Part shown: positions 23,085 to 29,460 of the stretch, in pieces
How positions within the stretch are numbered: the first letter of the stretch is position 1
How the letters are laid out: each line of letters begins with the position of its first letter
From: a virus
Length of the DNA: 61,862 nt
Reading direction: 5' to 3' (one strand)
IMG/VR virus record: IMGVR_UViG_3300037502_000606
Coordinates: 1-61,862 of that record
Notes under the pieces: model-generated
The model's input: only the letters and a program-made list of their open reading frames with translations
The model's database searches: none
Told to the model about the DNA's origin: nothing
Program-made: the position numbers and the translations under genes

Positions 23085-23670
23085 TTTGTTTTAGCTTTCC
23101 TTGCTTTAACCACCTTGAAGCAGAAGATTTGCTTATATTTAAAACTTTTGCCGCCTCAGACAAGATCATTTTTGTTCCATCAATCTCAACCCAAACGTTT
23201 GTTGATCTGTTTGCAGCTTGTTCCTTGTGGGTTGCCCATCTTACATTTCCAGGAAAATACCCTTTTAAATTATCAATTCTGTCGATGGTGTGATGTTCGC
23301 TTGGGGGGTGGCCAATGTACCTTGCAAAGTTTTCATAAACTTTCCACTCTTCAAAAACCGTTATCCCTCTTCCGCCGTATTTTTTGTAGTGCGAAGAGCT
23401 TGGTTTTGTGGTTCTTTCAACCATTGATTTCCAAGATTTCCAAAGTTTTGTATTTGTTTCTCCGTGTCTTAAGTTTAGCGTAGACATCCTGATTGAACAT
23501 GTTTTTCTTCTTGAACAGCCACAGCTGGTGCTATTTTTTCTCCTTAAATTTCCTGCTAAAACTTTTGTTTCGTTTCCACAATCGCATTTACACAAATAGA
23601 TTGTTTGCCCATCTTTTGCTTTCCCATAATTAGACAGGACGGTGAGTTTTCCAAAAATTAAACCAATCAT
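23074..23670 (-). CDS. homing-type HNH endonuclease
   Basis: The 198-residue protein has an N-terminal zinc region (CKCDCGNETKVLAGNLRRKN and CGCSRR), the HNH-like core YGGRGITVFEEWKVYENFA (about 98-116) with TIDRIDNLKGYFPGNVRWAT (about 128-147), and a C-terminal helix-turn-helix LSEAAKVLNISKSSASRWLK (about 171-190), a NUMOD-type DNA-binding tail. This is the layout of homing endonucleases. A GGAGG lies eight bases upstream. It sits inside the truncated YbcO-like gene at 23630-23791. It is AT-rich compared with neighbours. Confidence 0.82.
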   Translation of the reverse strand: MIGLIFGKLTVLSNYGKAKDGQTIYLCKCDCGNETKVLAGNLRRKNSTSCGCSRRKTCSIRMSTLNLRHGETNTKLWKSWKSMVERTTKPSSSHYKKYGGRGITVFEEWKVYENFARYIGHPPSEHHTIDRIDNLKGYFPGNVRWATHKEQAANRSTNVWVEIDGTKMILSEAAKVLNISKSSASRWLKQGKLKQIEQ

Positions 23671-23791
23671 TTAGGCGCCTCCAATTAAACTGATTGGAAG
23701 TATACATCGCCGTTCCGTCTTTGGCTCCGCACATCTGACAAGGAGACTCCCGGACAACCTCCAGGAGCGCCTTGTTGCGGTAGTTAGACAT
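23630..23791 (-). pseudogene. truncated YbcO/DUF1364-like nuclease gene
   Basis: ATG 23791 opens a frame beginning SNYRNKALLEVVRESPCQMC, then GAKDGTAMYTSNQ, the recognisable start of small YbcO/DUF1364-type HNH proteins. There the normal continuation (histidine, then a second zinc pair) is replaced by unrelated residues and a stop at 23630, inside the 23074 endonuclease gene. The start overlaps the upstream gene's stop by eight bases, as an intact operon gene would. I infer that the endonuclease insertion removed or displaced its 3' part; no remainder is visible downstream. Confidence 0.65.
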
Positions 23792-24011
23792 ACTTCTGAA
23801 GAGCCTCGATAGCGTCTGACCTGACCTTGGATGCGTTTGTTTTAGGGATCATCTCTTCCCAAAGGAGAAGGGCGTTCAAAGCGATCTTCATAGCGTCGTC
23901 TTTGGGTTCACGGCTCAATCCATACATGGTAAACGGTGGGTCTTGTTCTTTGATCTCGACCTTGATGGTGTCTGCTGCGGAATACATACCTGTGAGTGGC
24001 GTGATGTTCAT
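23784..24011 (-). CDS. small early protein, unknown
   Basis: The 75-residue protein has a beta-like N-terminus (DTIKVEIKEQDPPFTMYGLS) and a helical C-terminus (KIALNALLLWEEMIPKTNAS). No family is recognised. It lies two bases after the 24014 winged-helix gene and overlaps the truncated YbcO-like gene. Confidence 0.6.
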   Translation of the reverse strand: MNITPLTGMYSAADTIKVEIKEQDPPFTMYGLSREPKDDAMKIALNALLLWEEMIPKTNASKVRSDAIEALQKYV

Positions 24012-24013
24012 GG

Positions 24014-24205
24014 CTAGTCCTTTATCTTGTATAGAAATGTAGTGCCGACCTGGATTCGATCCAGCACCTGCTTACGGGTCAAATCTCCGAGAACTCTTTG
24101 AACCGAGTCTTTGCTTACCAAGTAGTGATCTGCAATCTTGTCTTTGGTAACTGGCCTCTTGTGCTCGACCAGGTACGTCCAAACTTTGTCACTTACCGTT
24201 CTCAC
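24014..24205 (-). CDS. small winged-helix protein
   Basis: The start is set at GTG 24205 because GGAGG lies seven bases upstream; a longer TTG-started form is possible. The 63-residue product, VSDKVWTYLVEHKRPVTKDK then IADHYLVSKDSVQRVLGDLT, is a compact winged-helix DNA-binding domain. It overlaps the DUF3310 gene. It could be an early transcription regulator; the target is unknown. Confidence 0.65.
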   Translation of the reverse strand: MRTVSDKVWTYLVEHKRPVTKDKIADHYLVSKDSVQRVLGDLTRKQVLDRIQVGTTFLYKIKD

Positions 24206-24428
24206 CTTCTGCCTCCGCAATTAAGTAACTGAGATACCAATGGGCCTTCTTCAAATCCTCCAGCGCGTCATCTTTGTAGCCAGTACGGCTGAGATATTTG
24301 ATGGCCGTCAATCTTAAATGACCCATGAACTCTTCGGGTGTGGATTTAGCCCGCATAAAGTCTATGGTTTCTATCCCGCCTACAGTGTAGTGGGGTGGGT
24401 GGTTAATCAGATCTACTTTCTTTCTCAT
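24189..24428 (-). CDS. DUF3310 protein
   Basis: The 79-residue protein is a clear member of DUF3310, a family of small phage proteins often mislabelled nucleotide kinases. It shows NHPPHYTVGGIETIDFMRAK (about 8-27), AIKYLSRTGYKDDALEDLKK (about 44-63) and AHWYLSYLI. The real biochemical role is unknown. It is common in early regions of T7-like and other lytic phages. Confidence 0.85.
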   Translation of the reverse strand: MRKKVDLINHPPHYTVGGIETIDFMRAKSTPEEFMGHLRLTAIKYLSRTGYKDDALEDLKKAHWYLSYLIAEAEGENGK

Positions 24429-24553
24429 GGTCTCTCCTTAGTATAGGTGCGGGGTCACCTCCTGGAGCCAAGCCGGAACCCCTCGGTGCCGGATGAAGGC
24501 CCCCGCTGCCGGTGTTGTTTGGATGTCTAGGCCACGACACCTCCGGCTGGTCG

Positions 24554-24817
24554 CTATTCTTTAACTGGTTGTCTCTCTGCCCACATATTTAAGCATGTCT
24601 GCTCCAGCTCAAGCGAGGGCGGGTTTGTCTTCATGGCATCTTTAAGCCCCATGTTGTACGCCTGGACGACATCTTTTGGCATAGTCAACTGGCTGGGGTC
24701 TGGTTGCTGCGTCAGGCGGTCAAAGATCAGGACTGCCAGGAGCATGGAGAACATGCCGAAGGTGAAGCCAGCCCAGTAGGTGCCGTTCTGTATGCGTTGA
24801 TCAAGTAGTGAGTTCAT
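24554..24817 (-). CDS. small single-pass membrane protein
   Basis: The 87-residue protein has one N-terminal membrane span (about 14-35, YWAGFTFGMFSMLLAVLIFD), then a soluble helical C-terminus. Its ATGA overlaps the upstream gene. It lies downstream of a 125-base gap before the DUF3310 gene. Function unknown; early phage membrane proteins may alter envelope processes or exclude other phages. Confidence 0.65.
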   Translation of the reverse strand: MNSLLDQRIQNGTYWAGFTFGMFSMLLAVLIFDRLTQQPDPSQLTMPKDVVQAYNMGLKDAMKTNPPSLELEQTCLNMWAERQPVKE

Positions 24818-24969
24818 CTCATCTCCCTTATCGCTATTAAAGCTCTTACATAGTCTTCTTTTGAAATGCCAAGACGTTCAGCGGACTGCAACTCTGCAAA
24901 CGTTACCGTGATGACGCGTGCTTTCATGGTCGGTCGCACGGTGAGCCTGACTTTTTTTCTTACTTTCAT
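24814..24969 (-). CDS. small basic protein, unknown
   Basis: The 51-residue frame starts MKVRKKVRLTVRPTMKARVI and contains the helical SAERLGISKEDYVRALIAIR. ATGA overlaps on both sides tie it into the operon. The beta-strand plus two-helix pattern could be a ribbon-helix-helix protein, but the evidence is thin. Confidence 0.6.
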   Translation of the reverse strand: MKVRKKVRLTVRPTMKARVITVTFAELQSAERLGISKEDYVRALIAIREMR

Positions 24970-25172
24970 GTATTTTTCTCCATCAGTCTTAATTCAATCT
25001 CCACGGCCAGGACTCGGGGGTCTTTGCCAAGTTCTTTGATTACCTCTTCAAACTCTTCATCGGTGAGGTGAACCCATTCACGCCTCTTTTCCATGGCTTG
25101 GCGTAACTCATTCCGCTGAGCCAGGATGCACTCTGGCCTATCGCAGTAGTAGCTGCATGTGTGTGTGCTCAT
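24966..25172 (-). CDS. tag-array protein 1 (WVHLTDEE / EKNT tail)
   Basis: The 68-residue protein has a cysteine-containing N-terminus (CSYYCDRPEC), then REWVHLTDEEFEEVIKELG and ends RLMEKNT. It is the last and most diverged member of a run of genes (24966-26687) sharing a W-V-x-L-T-D-E-E box and an EKN(T/S) tail. Its tail codons contain GGAGA, the ribosome site for the next gene. The N-terminal cysteines may bind zinc. No known function. Confidence 0.65.
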   Translation of the reverse strand: MSTHTCSYYCDRPECILAQRNELRQAMEKRREWVHLTDEEFEEVIKELGKDPRVLAVEIELRLMEKNT

Positions 25173-25327
25173 GTGTTCTTCTCCCTTGATACTTCTTCAG
25201 GTATTTTTTCTAATCGCACGTAGGTAACTGGCTCCCATTTGTCGCTTCCGTCTCGCAGGACTTGTATGTCCCACTGTAACTTCTTGGCCTCGTCTACCCA
25301 CTCAACTACACGTATGTCTTTAATCAT
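25169..25327 (-). CDS. tag-array protein 2 (EKNT tail)
   Basis: The 52-residue frame begins MIKDIRVVEWVDEAKKLQWD and ends EEVSREKNT. It lacks the WVGLTDEE box but has the same C-terminal EKNT whose codons (GGGAGAAGAACACATGA) supply the next ribosome site and ATGA junction. It is predicted to be a small beta-rich protein. It overlaps genes on both sides by four bases. Confidence 0.6.
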   Translation of the reverse strand: MIKDIRVVEWVDEAKKLQWDIQVLRDGSDKWEPVTYVRLEKIPEEVSREKNT

Positions 25328-25542
25328 GTGTTCTTCTCCTTTTCTGCGGCTTCGTAGCCCGCTTCAAACCCTTTATGCCATGCTTTCTCCCAACACTGAC
25401 ACCACATTTCGTAGTATCCCCGTTGTAGCGGAAATGAAAACTCTGGTTCTTTAAAATACTCCTTTACATCTTTGCGTTTGATGAACGCCGCCCATGCCTT
25501 GTCACGGTCTGAGTCGTTGACTGGTATGTTGTTTAGTTTCAT
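25324..25542 (-). CDS. tag-array protein 3 (EKNT tail)
   Basis: The 72-residue protein contains PLQRGYYEMWCQCWEKAWHK and GFEAGYEAAEKEKNT. The W-x(3)-W-x-x-GFEAGY pattern is common in small phage proteins of unknown function. Its tail codons end AAGGAGAAGAACACATGA, so the C-terminus doubles as the next gene's ribosome site. Confidence 0.65.
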   Translation of the reverse strand: MKLNNIPVNDSDRDKAWAAFIKRKDVKEYFKEPEFSFPLQRGYYEMWCQCWEKAWHKGFEAGYEAAEKEKNT

Positions 25543-25736
25543 GTATTCTTCTCCTTTAGTTTGGCTTCGATCTGGTCAAACAACTTGCGGGTATAGCCCT
25601 TTATCGGAGTGGGACCCCAGGGGCCGATGATTTCTTTGATCTCCTCGTCGGTCAGCCCAACCCATTGTTTGGCGTTCTCTCGTTCACACCCAGACCTCTT
25701 ACAAAGACCACCGCAAGACGGGCATTGTCTATCCAC
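25539..25736 (-). CDS. tag-array protein 4 (zinc knuckle, WVGLTDEE, EAKLKEKNT)
   Basis: The 65-residue protein starts at a GTG overlapping the previous gene by eight bases. Its N-terminus CPSCGGLCKRSGC (about 5-17) is a likely zinc knuckle. The conserved box QWVGLTDEEIKEIIG follows at about 24-38, and it ends QIEAKLKEKNT. It shows the modular plan of the array most clearly: variable head, fixed box, variable linker, fixed tail. Confidence 0.65.
   Translation of the reverse strand: MDRQCPSCGGLCKRSGCERENAKQWVGLTDEEIKEIIGPWGPTPIKGYTRKLFDQIEAKLKEKNT
25545..25571 (-). repeat. tag/SD repeat, copy A
   Basis: This 27-base unit encodes IEAKLKEKN and contains AAGGAG, the ribosome site of the next gene. 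It differs from the copies at 25738 and 26004 at only two positions. Confidence 0.75.
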
Positions 25737-26001
25737 CGTTCTTCTCCTTCAGTTTGGCTTCGATAGCAATATACAAATACAACATCATGGGCGCCCATAC
25801 TGGGCCAAGCTTTTCTTGAATCTCTTGCCATTCACGAATTCCATGCCGCTCCTCATCAGTCAGCCCAACCCATTCTTTTGATGGTGCGGGTGAATTAACC
25901 CTTGCAAACCTAACGCCAGCAAGAAAAGCAGCGTAGTTGTCGGACTGCTCCGCCGCAATTTCAACGTCACTTGATTCTGGCTCTCGCTTTATTTCTTTCA
26001 T
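25729..26001 (-). CDS. tag-array protein 5 (WVGLTDEE, EAKLKEKNGG)
   Basis: The 90-residue protein has a helical N-terminus (EIAAEQSDNYAAFLAGVRFA), the conserved KEWVGLTDEERHGIREWQ box (about 42-59) and ends AIEAKLKEKNGG. Its N-terminal half differs completely from its neighbours. The ATGA overlap with 25998 is kept. Confidence 0.65.
   Translation of the reverse strand: MKEIKREPESSDVEIAAEQSDNYAAFLAGVRFARVNSPAPSKEWVGLTDEERHGIREWQEIQEKLGPVWAPMMLYLYIAIEAKLKEKNGG
25738..25764 (-). repeat. tag/SD repeat, copy B
   Basis: This 27-base unit is identical to the copy at 26004-26030. It encodes the IEAKLKEKN tail of the 25729 protein and carries AAGGAG before the GTG start at 25736. Confidence 0.75.
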
Positions 26002-26687
26002 GAGTTCTTCTCCTTCAGTTTGGCTTCGATGGCTCGGGCAAACGATGTTGCAGGTCTTGATGTCGTTATAGGCAGCTCAGCCAATATTTCCTCGTCGGTC
26101 AGCCCAACCCATTCACGGGATGCGGCAACAATGGCGGCAAAGTTTTGAAGGTCCTCTACTTTGTTGATTCCGTACCCAGCACCGTTTAGTCCTTCTACCC
26201 AAGCAAGTCCTGCTTTTTTCGCCATGCGAATAAGTTCATTCTTTGTAAACACAGGCTCATGTCGATCTTTTGCCGTTTCATCGACACGTTCTTGCGATAT
26301 GTCGCTGGCGTGTACAGGTGCGGTTTTAGAACAAGCCCCAACGCATCCGTTTGTTGCTTGGCATTGTGGATATGTGCATTGAACCGCATGCACCACAGGT
26401 CTGGCGTGTACAGGTGCGGCATAAAAAGGTATTGCAGTTGATTTAAAGATTTCATTTGCTTCTTTGTGAACTTTAAATTGTCCCTTTTTGTTTGCCCACG
26501 CCACAGGTTGTGGTTCACGATGGCTTATTGGTTCGCCTTCTGAAAAGTAAACCTCACGCAATACCCACCCTTCTTGCTTCTCTGCCTGCTCTATGGCTTG
26601 GCGTAGGGCAACAGCAGCCCTCAATTGAATGCTTGGGTCATCGGAATCCAAAGCCTCCAATGCTTGCTTCATAGCCTCAATGCTCAT
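25998..26687 (-). CDS. tag-array protein 6 (WVGLTDEE, EAKLKEKNS)
   Basis: The 229-residue protein is the largest member of the array. The N-terminus MSIEAMKQALEALDSDDPSI is a common phage opening. The middle has a cysteine-rich segment CTYPQCQATNGCVGACS (about 103-119) and AKKAGLAWVEGLNGAGYGIN, a fragment shared with other phage proteins. It ends with REWVGLTDEEILAELPI and AIEAKLKEKNS. It looks like a mosaic of small modules assembled onto a fixed C-terminal pair. No enzyme motif. Confidence 0.7.
   Translation of the reverse strand: MSIEAMKQALEALDSDDPSIQLRAAVALRQAIEQAEKQEGWVLREVYFSEGEPISHREPQPVAWANKKGQFKVHKEANEIFKSTAIPFYAAPVHARPVVHAVQCTYPQCQATNGCVGACSKTAPVHASDISQERVDETAKDRHEPVFTKNELIRMAKKAGLAWVEGLNGAGYGINKVEDLQNFAAIVAASREWVGLTDEEILAELPITTSRPATSFARAIEAKLKEKNS
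26004..26030 (-). repeat. tag/SD repeat, copy C
   Basis: The third copy of the 27-base unit encodes IEAKLKEKN at the end of the 25998 protein and supplies AAGGAG for the 25729 gene across an ATGA junction. Confidence 0.75.
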
Positions 26688-26698
26688 CTCTCACCCCT

Positions 26699-26932
26699 TT
26701 AAGTTTCTAGTGCCTCGGTCTTAAGTTTGTAATCCTCGGCTTTGGGTTTACGGTTGATCAGATTAAAAGGGTCGTGCCACTTCATTTCCGGTGGTTTGTC
26801 AAAGTAGACGTACTTGTGGTCAGGCCCTCGCATACGCCGCATGTACCCGAGCTTGACCTTGCGCTCTAGCCTTTTCCGAGCACTGTTCTCCGATATCTTT
26901 TGTTTCTTAGCATACTGCGCCACGGTCATCAT
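26699..26932 (-). CDS. small HTH protein
   Basis: The 77-residue protein has an N-terminal helix-turn-helix, TVAQYAKKQKISENSARKRL (about 3-22), then a basic wing-like LGYMRRMRGPDHKYVYFD. It is probably a DNA-binding regulator. Its ATGA overlaps the Rap1a/Tai-like gene's stop. Confidence 0.65.
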   Translation of the reverse strand: MMTVAQYAKKQKISENSARKRLERKVKLGYMRRMRGPDHKYVYFDKPPEMKWHDPFNLINRKPKAEDYKLKTEALET

Positions 26933-27246
26933 GTTCCACGTCCCCTGCGGCAGGGCCAGATCTGCTCGAGCTTATTCTTGATAAGGCTGTCTGCGGTGAA
27001 ATGACGACTAGACGGATTAGCCTCTAAATGTTGCTTGATGATGTCTTGCACTTGACCAGCGGTAACGTTGGCCGGTGGGCATATCGTTATGGTGGTAAAG
27101 GTATCTGACACCCCCATGATGTAGCCCAGAGCAAGCATCTGGTTCATGGCAGTCCCATTCATATCACTGAGCAATTGATTGCCTGACATGAACTCTGCGC
27201 TTGCCATCGTAGGTACCATCAGTAAGCCAGCTAAAATCTTTTTCAT
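26929..27246 (-). CDS. secreted Rap1a/Tai-like protein
   Basis: The 105-residue protein begins with a clear signal peptide (MKKILAGLLMVPTMASA, cleavage after residue 17), then a small helical domain resembling the Rap1a/Tai family: ALGYIMGVSDTFTTITICPP (about 40-59), VTAGQVQDIIKQHLEANPSS, and LIKNKLEQIWPC with the paired cysteine. Bacterial members neutralise type VI secretion effectors in the periplasm; several phages carry relatives. Here it may protect the infected cell or inhibit an envelope hydrolase, but the role is inferred. Confidence 0.65.
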   Translation of the reverse strand: MKKILAGLLMVPTMASAEFMSGNQLLSDMNGTAMNQMLALGYIMGVSDTFTTITICPPANVTAGQVQDIIKQHLEANPSSRHFTADSLIKNKLEQIWPCRRGRGT

Positions 27247-27255
27247 ATCATCCCC

Positions 27256-27636
27256 TTATTTAATGCGAAGCAGAGTTGTTGCAGTCTTATCTTCGGTCTG
27301 CTCGGTCATATATCCACCATCACCCCATAAATTACGCGCGAGGTTGCACACGACTGATCGCATGGTGCCGTAGTGGTATTTGTTCGGTATTGTCACCATT
27401 TGCCCAGGCTCTAGGTCTTTGATAAACGGCATGACATACCCTGTTGGCTCGCCGCGCTTAACGCCAGGATTGCGTGATTCTCCTCGTTTCCACTTGACTC
27501 CAGATTTCGTTGGCTCTAATAAGTTGTTGGGGTCATACACGATGACTTCACCATCGGCAAGGATTACTTTGAACGACGCTCCGATGTTACGCAGGAAAGT
27601 CAGTTGCGTGTCAGTTGCTTTTCTAACTATGTTCAT
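27256..27636 (-). CDS. early protein, unknown
   Basis: The start at MNIVRKATDT is chosen for the ATGA overlap with the upstream winged-helix gene. The 126-residue protein has a beta-rich N-terminus (FKVILADGEVIVYDPNNLLE) and a C-terminal helix. No family is recognised. Position among DNA-binding proteins suggests a regulatory partner. Confidence 0.6.
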   Translation of the reverse strand: MNIVRKATDTQLTFLRNIGASFKVILADGEVIVYDPNNLLEPTKSGVKWKRGESRNPGVKRGEPTGYVMPFIKDLEPGQMVTIPNKYHYGTMRSVVCNLARNLWGDGGYMTEQTEDKTATTLLRIK

Positions 27637-27926
27637 TGTGCGCTCCAATCTTTGAGAAGTTTCCTGCCGCTATTAGTTATCTGAATGTAGGTGCACCTCT
27701 GATCGCTTACCTCATCAATCTCCTCAACAAATTTTCTGTCTTTGAGTTTGAGTAGGTACTTGAACACGGTGGCCTGAGATGCAAAAGCGGAGCTGGTCGT
27801 CGCGTCTGTAACCATCTGGCCCGTCATGATTGGCCGGTTGTAGAAATCCAACCGTTCAAGGATCATCATGGCCTTTAGGTCTACATCTTTTTTATTTAGG
27901 AATCTAAACGTTTCAATCGGTGTCAT
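27633..27926 (-). CDS. MarR-like winged-helix protein
   Basis: The 97-residue protein is a plausible MarR/PadR-type winged helix: LKAMMILERLDFYNRPIMTG, then ASQATVFKYLLKLKDRKFVE as the HTH (about 50-69) and CTYIQITNSGRKLLKDW as wing and last helix. It may control early or host genes. Ten bases separate it from the methyltransferase gene. Confidence 0.7.
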   Translation of the reverse strand: MTPIETFRFLNKKDVDLKAMMILERLDFYNRPIMTGQMVTDATTSSAFASQATVFKYLLKLKDRKFVEEIDEVSDQRCTYIQITNSGRKLLKDWSAQ

Positions 27927-27936
27927 CTATCTCTCC

Positions 27937-28473
27937 TTATTTCTGTACAAACCAGGACTGAAACAAACTCGCCCAGTCTTCCCCTTTGTCACACTGAGTT
28001 ACATATAGTTCACGGTTTACGTTCTTCACAAACGTGTTGACCGCAGTGGTTGTCTCTGGCCATTGAACGTCGTAGTCATCCCCACCAAAGAGCCCGCCAG
28101 GCTTTACCTTCGGCCACCAGTCATAGAAGGTCTTGCCCCGCTCCTGACCGGTATGGGCGTAGCCATCGACGTAGATGAAATCAAAGTATTCATCCGGGAA
28201 TAACTTGACCGCCACGGAGAAGTCGCACCGCAGCAGGGTGAACCGATGCTTGAATCGCTCCAGTCTATTAAGAGCCTTCAGGTACTCATCATCCGTATGC
28301 CCGCGCTCCCCGGTGTAGCGATCCACCCCGTAGTGATAGGAGGCCCGCCCCTTAACGAGTATGGCTTCCGAAAACCCGCCTTCAGCTACGCCTAACTCAA
28401 TAGAAATGCCATGAAAAGGAATGAGATTAGGGAGGTCATACCGACTCTTGATTGCTGCAATTTTGTCTTTCAT
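27937..28473 (-). CDS. class I SAM-dependent methyltransferase
   Basis: The 178-residue protein has motif I-like ELGVAEGGFSEAIL (about 27-40), the SAM-binding acidic residue in YHYGVDRYTGE, and motifs in DFIYVDGYAHTG (about 97-108) and WWPKVKPGGLFGGDDY (about 118-133), as in the Methyltransf_24/TylF-like group. There is no DNA target-recognition domain, so a small molecule or sugar is likelier than DNA. Its role in infection is unknown. Confidence 0.75.
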   Translation of the reverse strand: MKDKIAAIKSRYDLPNLIPFHGISIELGVAEGGFSEAILVKGRASYHYGVDRYTGERGHTDDEYLKALNRLERFKHRFTLLRCDFSVAVKLFPDEYFDFIYVDGYAHTGQERGKTFYDWWPKVKPGGLFGGDDYDVQWPETTTAVNTFVKNVNRELYVTQCDKGEDWASLFQSWFVQK

Positions 28474-28751
28474 TTCTTTTCCTTTATTAGCATCTCAATC
28501 TGTTCAGATAAGTAGACCCCAATGTCTCTGCCTTTGACTGCCACCAGCTGCGCCTCGGGGCACTCATAAACAACCTGGGCTGCGTCTTTGATTCCCTTCT
28601 CATAGCCAGCATCGAATACTTCTTTGTTATCCAGGATGATTGATAGCCCGTCACGAACGATTGTTGCTGCGCCGCGAGACTTGGCTGCGTCCTTCAGTTT
28701 TTTGTAGTGCTCCTCGGGTATGAAGACCGAGTACGAAACTAACTTTCCCAT
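28470..28751 (-). CDS. ribbon-helix-helix-like small protein
   Basis: The 93-residue protein begins with a basic strand and helix (LVSYSVFIPEEHYKKLKDAA, then RGAATIVRDGLSIIL), as in RHH regulators, followed by an acidic helical tail. DNA binding is likely but unproven. It overlaps neighbours by 4 and 13 bases. Confidence 0.6.
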   Translation of the reverse strand: MGKLVSYSVFIPEEHYKKLKDAAKSRGAATIVRDGLSIILDNKEVFDAGYEKGIKDAAQVVYECPEAQLVAVKGRDIGVYLSEQIEMLIKEKK

Positions 28752-29155
28752 GCTTGAAAGTCCTTGTAGATGATGTCGAGCTTTATCCTCGCCGCGTCAT
28801 TAGTCTTGAGATCCGACCGGGACTGAACCTCCAGGTGCATACGCAAGAACTCGGTAGCCTCTTCTTCTGTGGCTTCCATAATCTCGTTCTTCTCTTCCAG
28901 GTATTCCCAGAACTTAGGATTCCGGCATAGCATCCCGGCAATACGGACAGCCTTGTCACCTTCAAACTCTTGCTGCCGATCCATAGGTTCTTCGACTAGG
29001 TTCAGGCGAACCATGACTACCTGATACCTAGCCCCTATGTAATCCCGCAGCAGGTTCTCTGGAACATCGTCAGGGTGGACGCCAAGAGTCAGGACATAAC
29101 CATTCTTGTCCTGCTTCAAGGCGATCTTTACTCCCTCAAATTTAAGTACGTCCAT
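28739..29155 (-). CDS. recombination-operon protein, unknown
   Basis: The 138-residue protein begins with a beta-hairpin (LKFEGVKIALKQDKNGYVLT), a mixed middle and a helical acidic C-terminus (EYLEEKNEIMEATEEEATEF). It is a conserved companion of ERF/SSB genes in related phages as far as I recall. An annealing accessory or host nuclease inhibitor would fit, without proof. Confidence 0.6.
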   Translation of the reverse strand: MDVLKFEGVKIALKQDKNGYVLTLGVHPDDVPENLLRDYIGARYQVVMVRLNLVEEPMDRQQEFEGDKAVRIAGMLCRNPKFWEYLEEKNEIMEATEEEATEFLRMHLEVQSRSDLKTNDAARIKLDIIYKDFQAWES

Positions 29156-29157
29156 GG

Positions 29158-29460
29158 CTAGAAGGGAAAGTCATCTTCTACTGGTTCTTGTGGTTCCGGC
29201 TTTGGCTCAGGCTTAGGCTCGGGCTTTTCTTTGGCTGGCCTGGGGGCCTGGATTTTGAGACCAAGGTATTCTTTGCCGGTAGCACTAATGTTTTCCCACG
29301 CGGTTATTTCTACGACGACAAGCTCGTCTGTCTGTTCAAGCATCTTGGCAAGGAACTCACGATCCAGATAAAGACTTCCCTTCCTATCTGGGTGGCTGTC
29401 TTTCTCTTTGTATTCGTTGATAAACAGTTTGCCAGTATTGGGTTTGTTCTGATAAGTCAT
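29158..29460 (-). CDS. SSB-like protein with DDFPF tail
   Basis: The 100-residue protein has an OB-fold-like body (KGSLYLDREFLAKMLEQTDE, VVVEITAWENISATGKEYLG), a proline/lysine/glutamate linker and the acidic C-terminus VEDDFPF. Bacterial SSB proteins end in DDDIPF, the hook that recruits replication and repair proteins. It lies between the ERF gene and the 28739 gene, matching an annealing operon. The OB fold is inferred. Confidence 0.65.
   Translation of the reverse strand: MTYQNKPNTGKLFINEYKEKDSHPDRKGSLYLDREFLAKMLEQTDELVVVEITAWENISATGKEYLGLKIQAPRPAKEKPEPKPEPKPEPQEPVEDDFPF

Noticed and set aside
24040-24075. TGGATTCGATCCAG resembling a tRNA T-arm
   Set aside because: It lies within the winged-helix gene and has no matching acceptor, D or anticodon arms. 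I found no tRNA gene in the window.
24966-26032. Repeats that might suggest a CRISPR array
   Set aside because: The 27-base copies are 166-193 bases apart in coding sequence and encode protein C-termini; spacing and content do not fit CRISPR.
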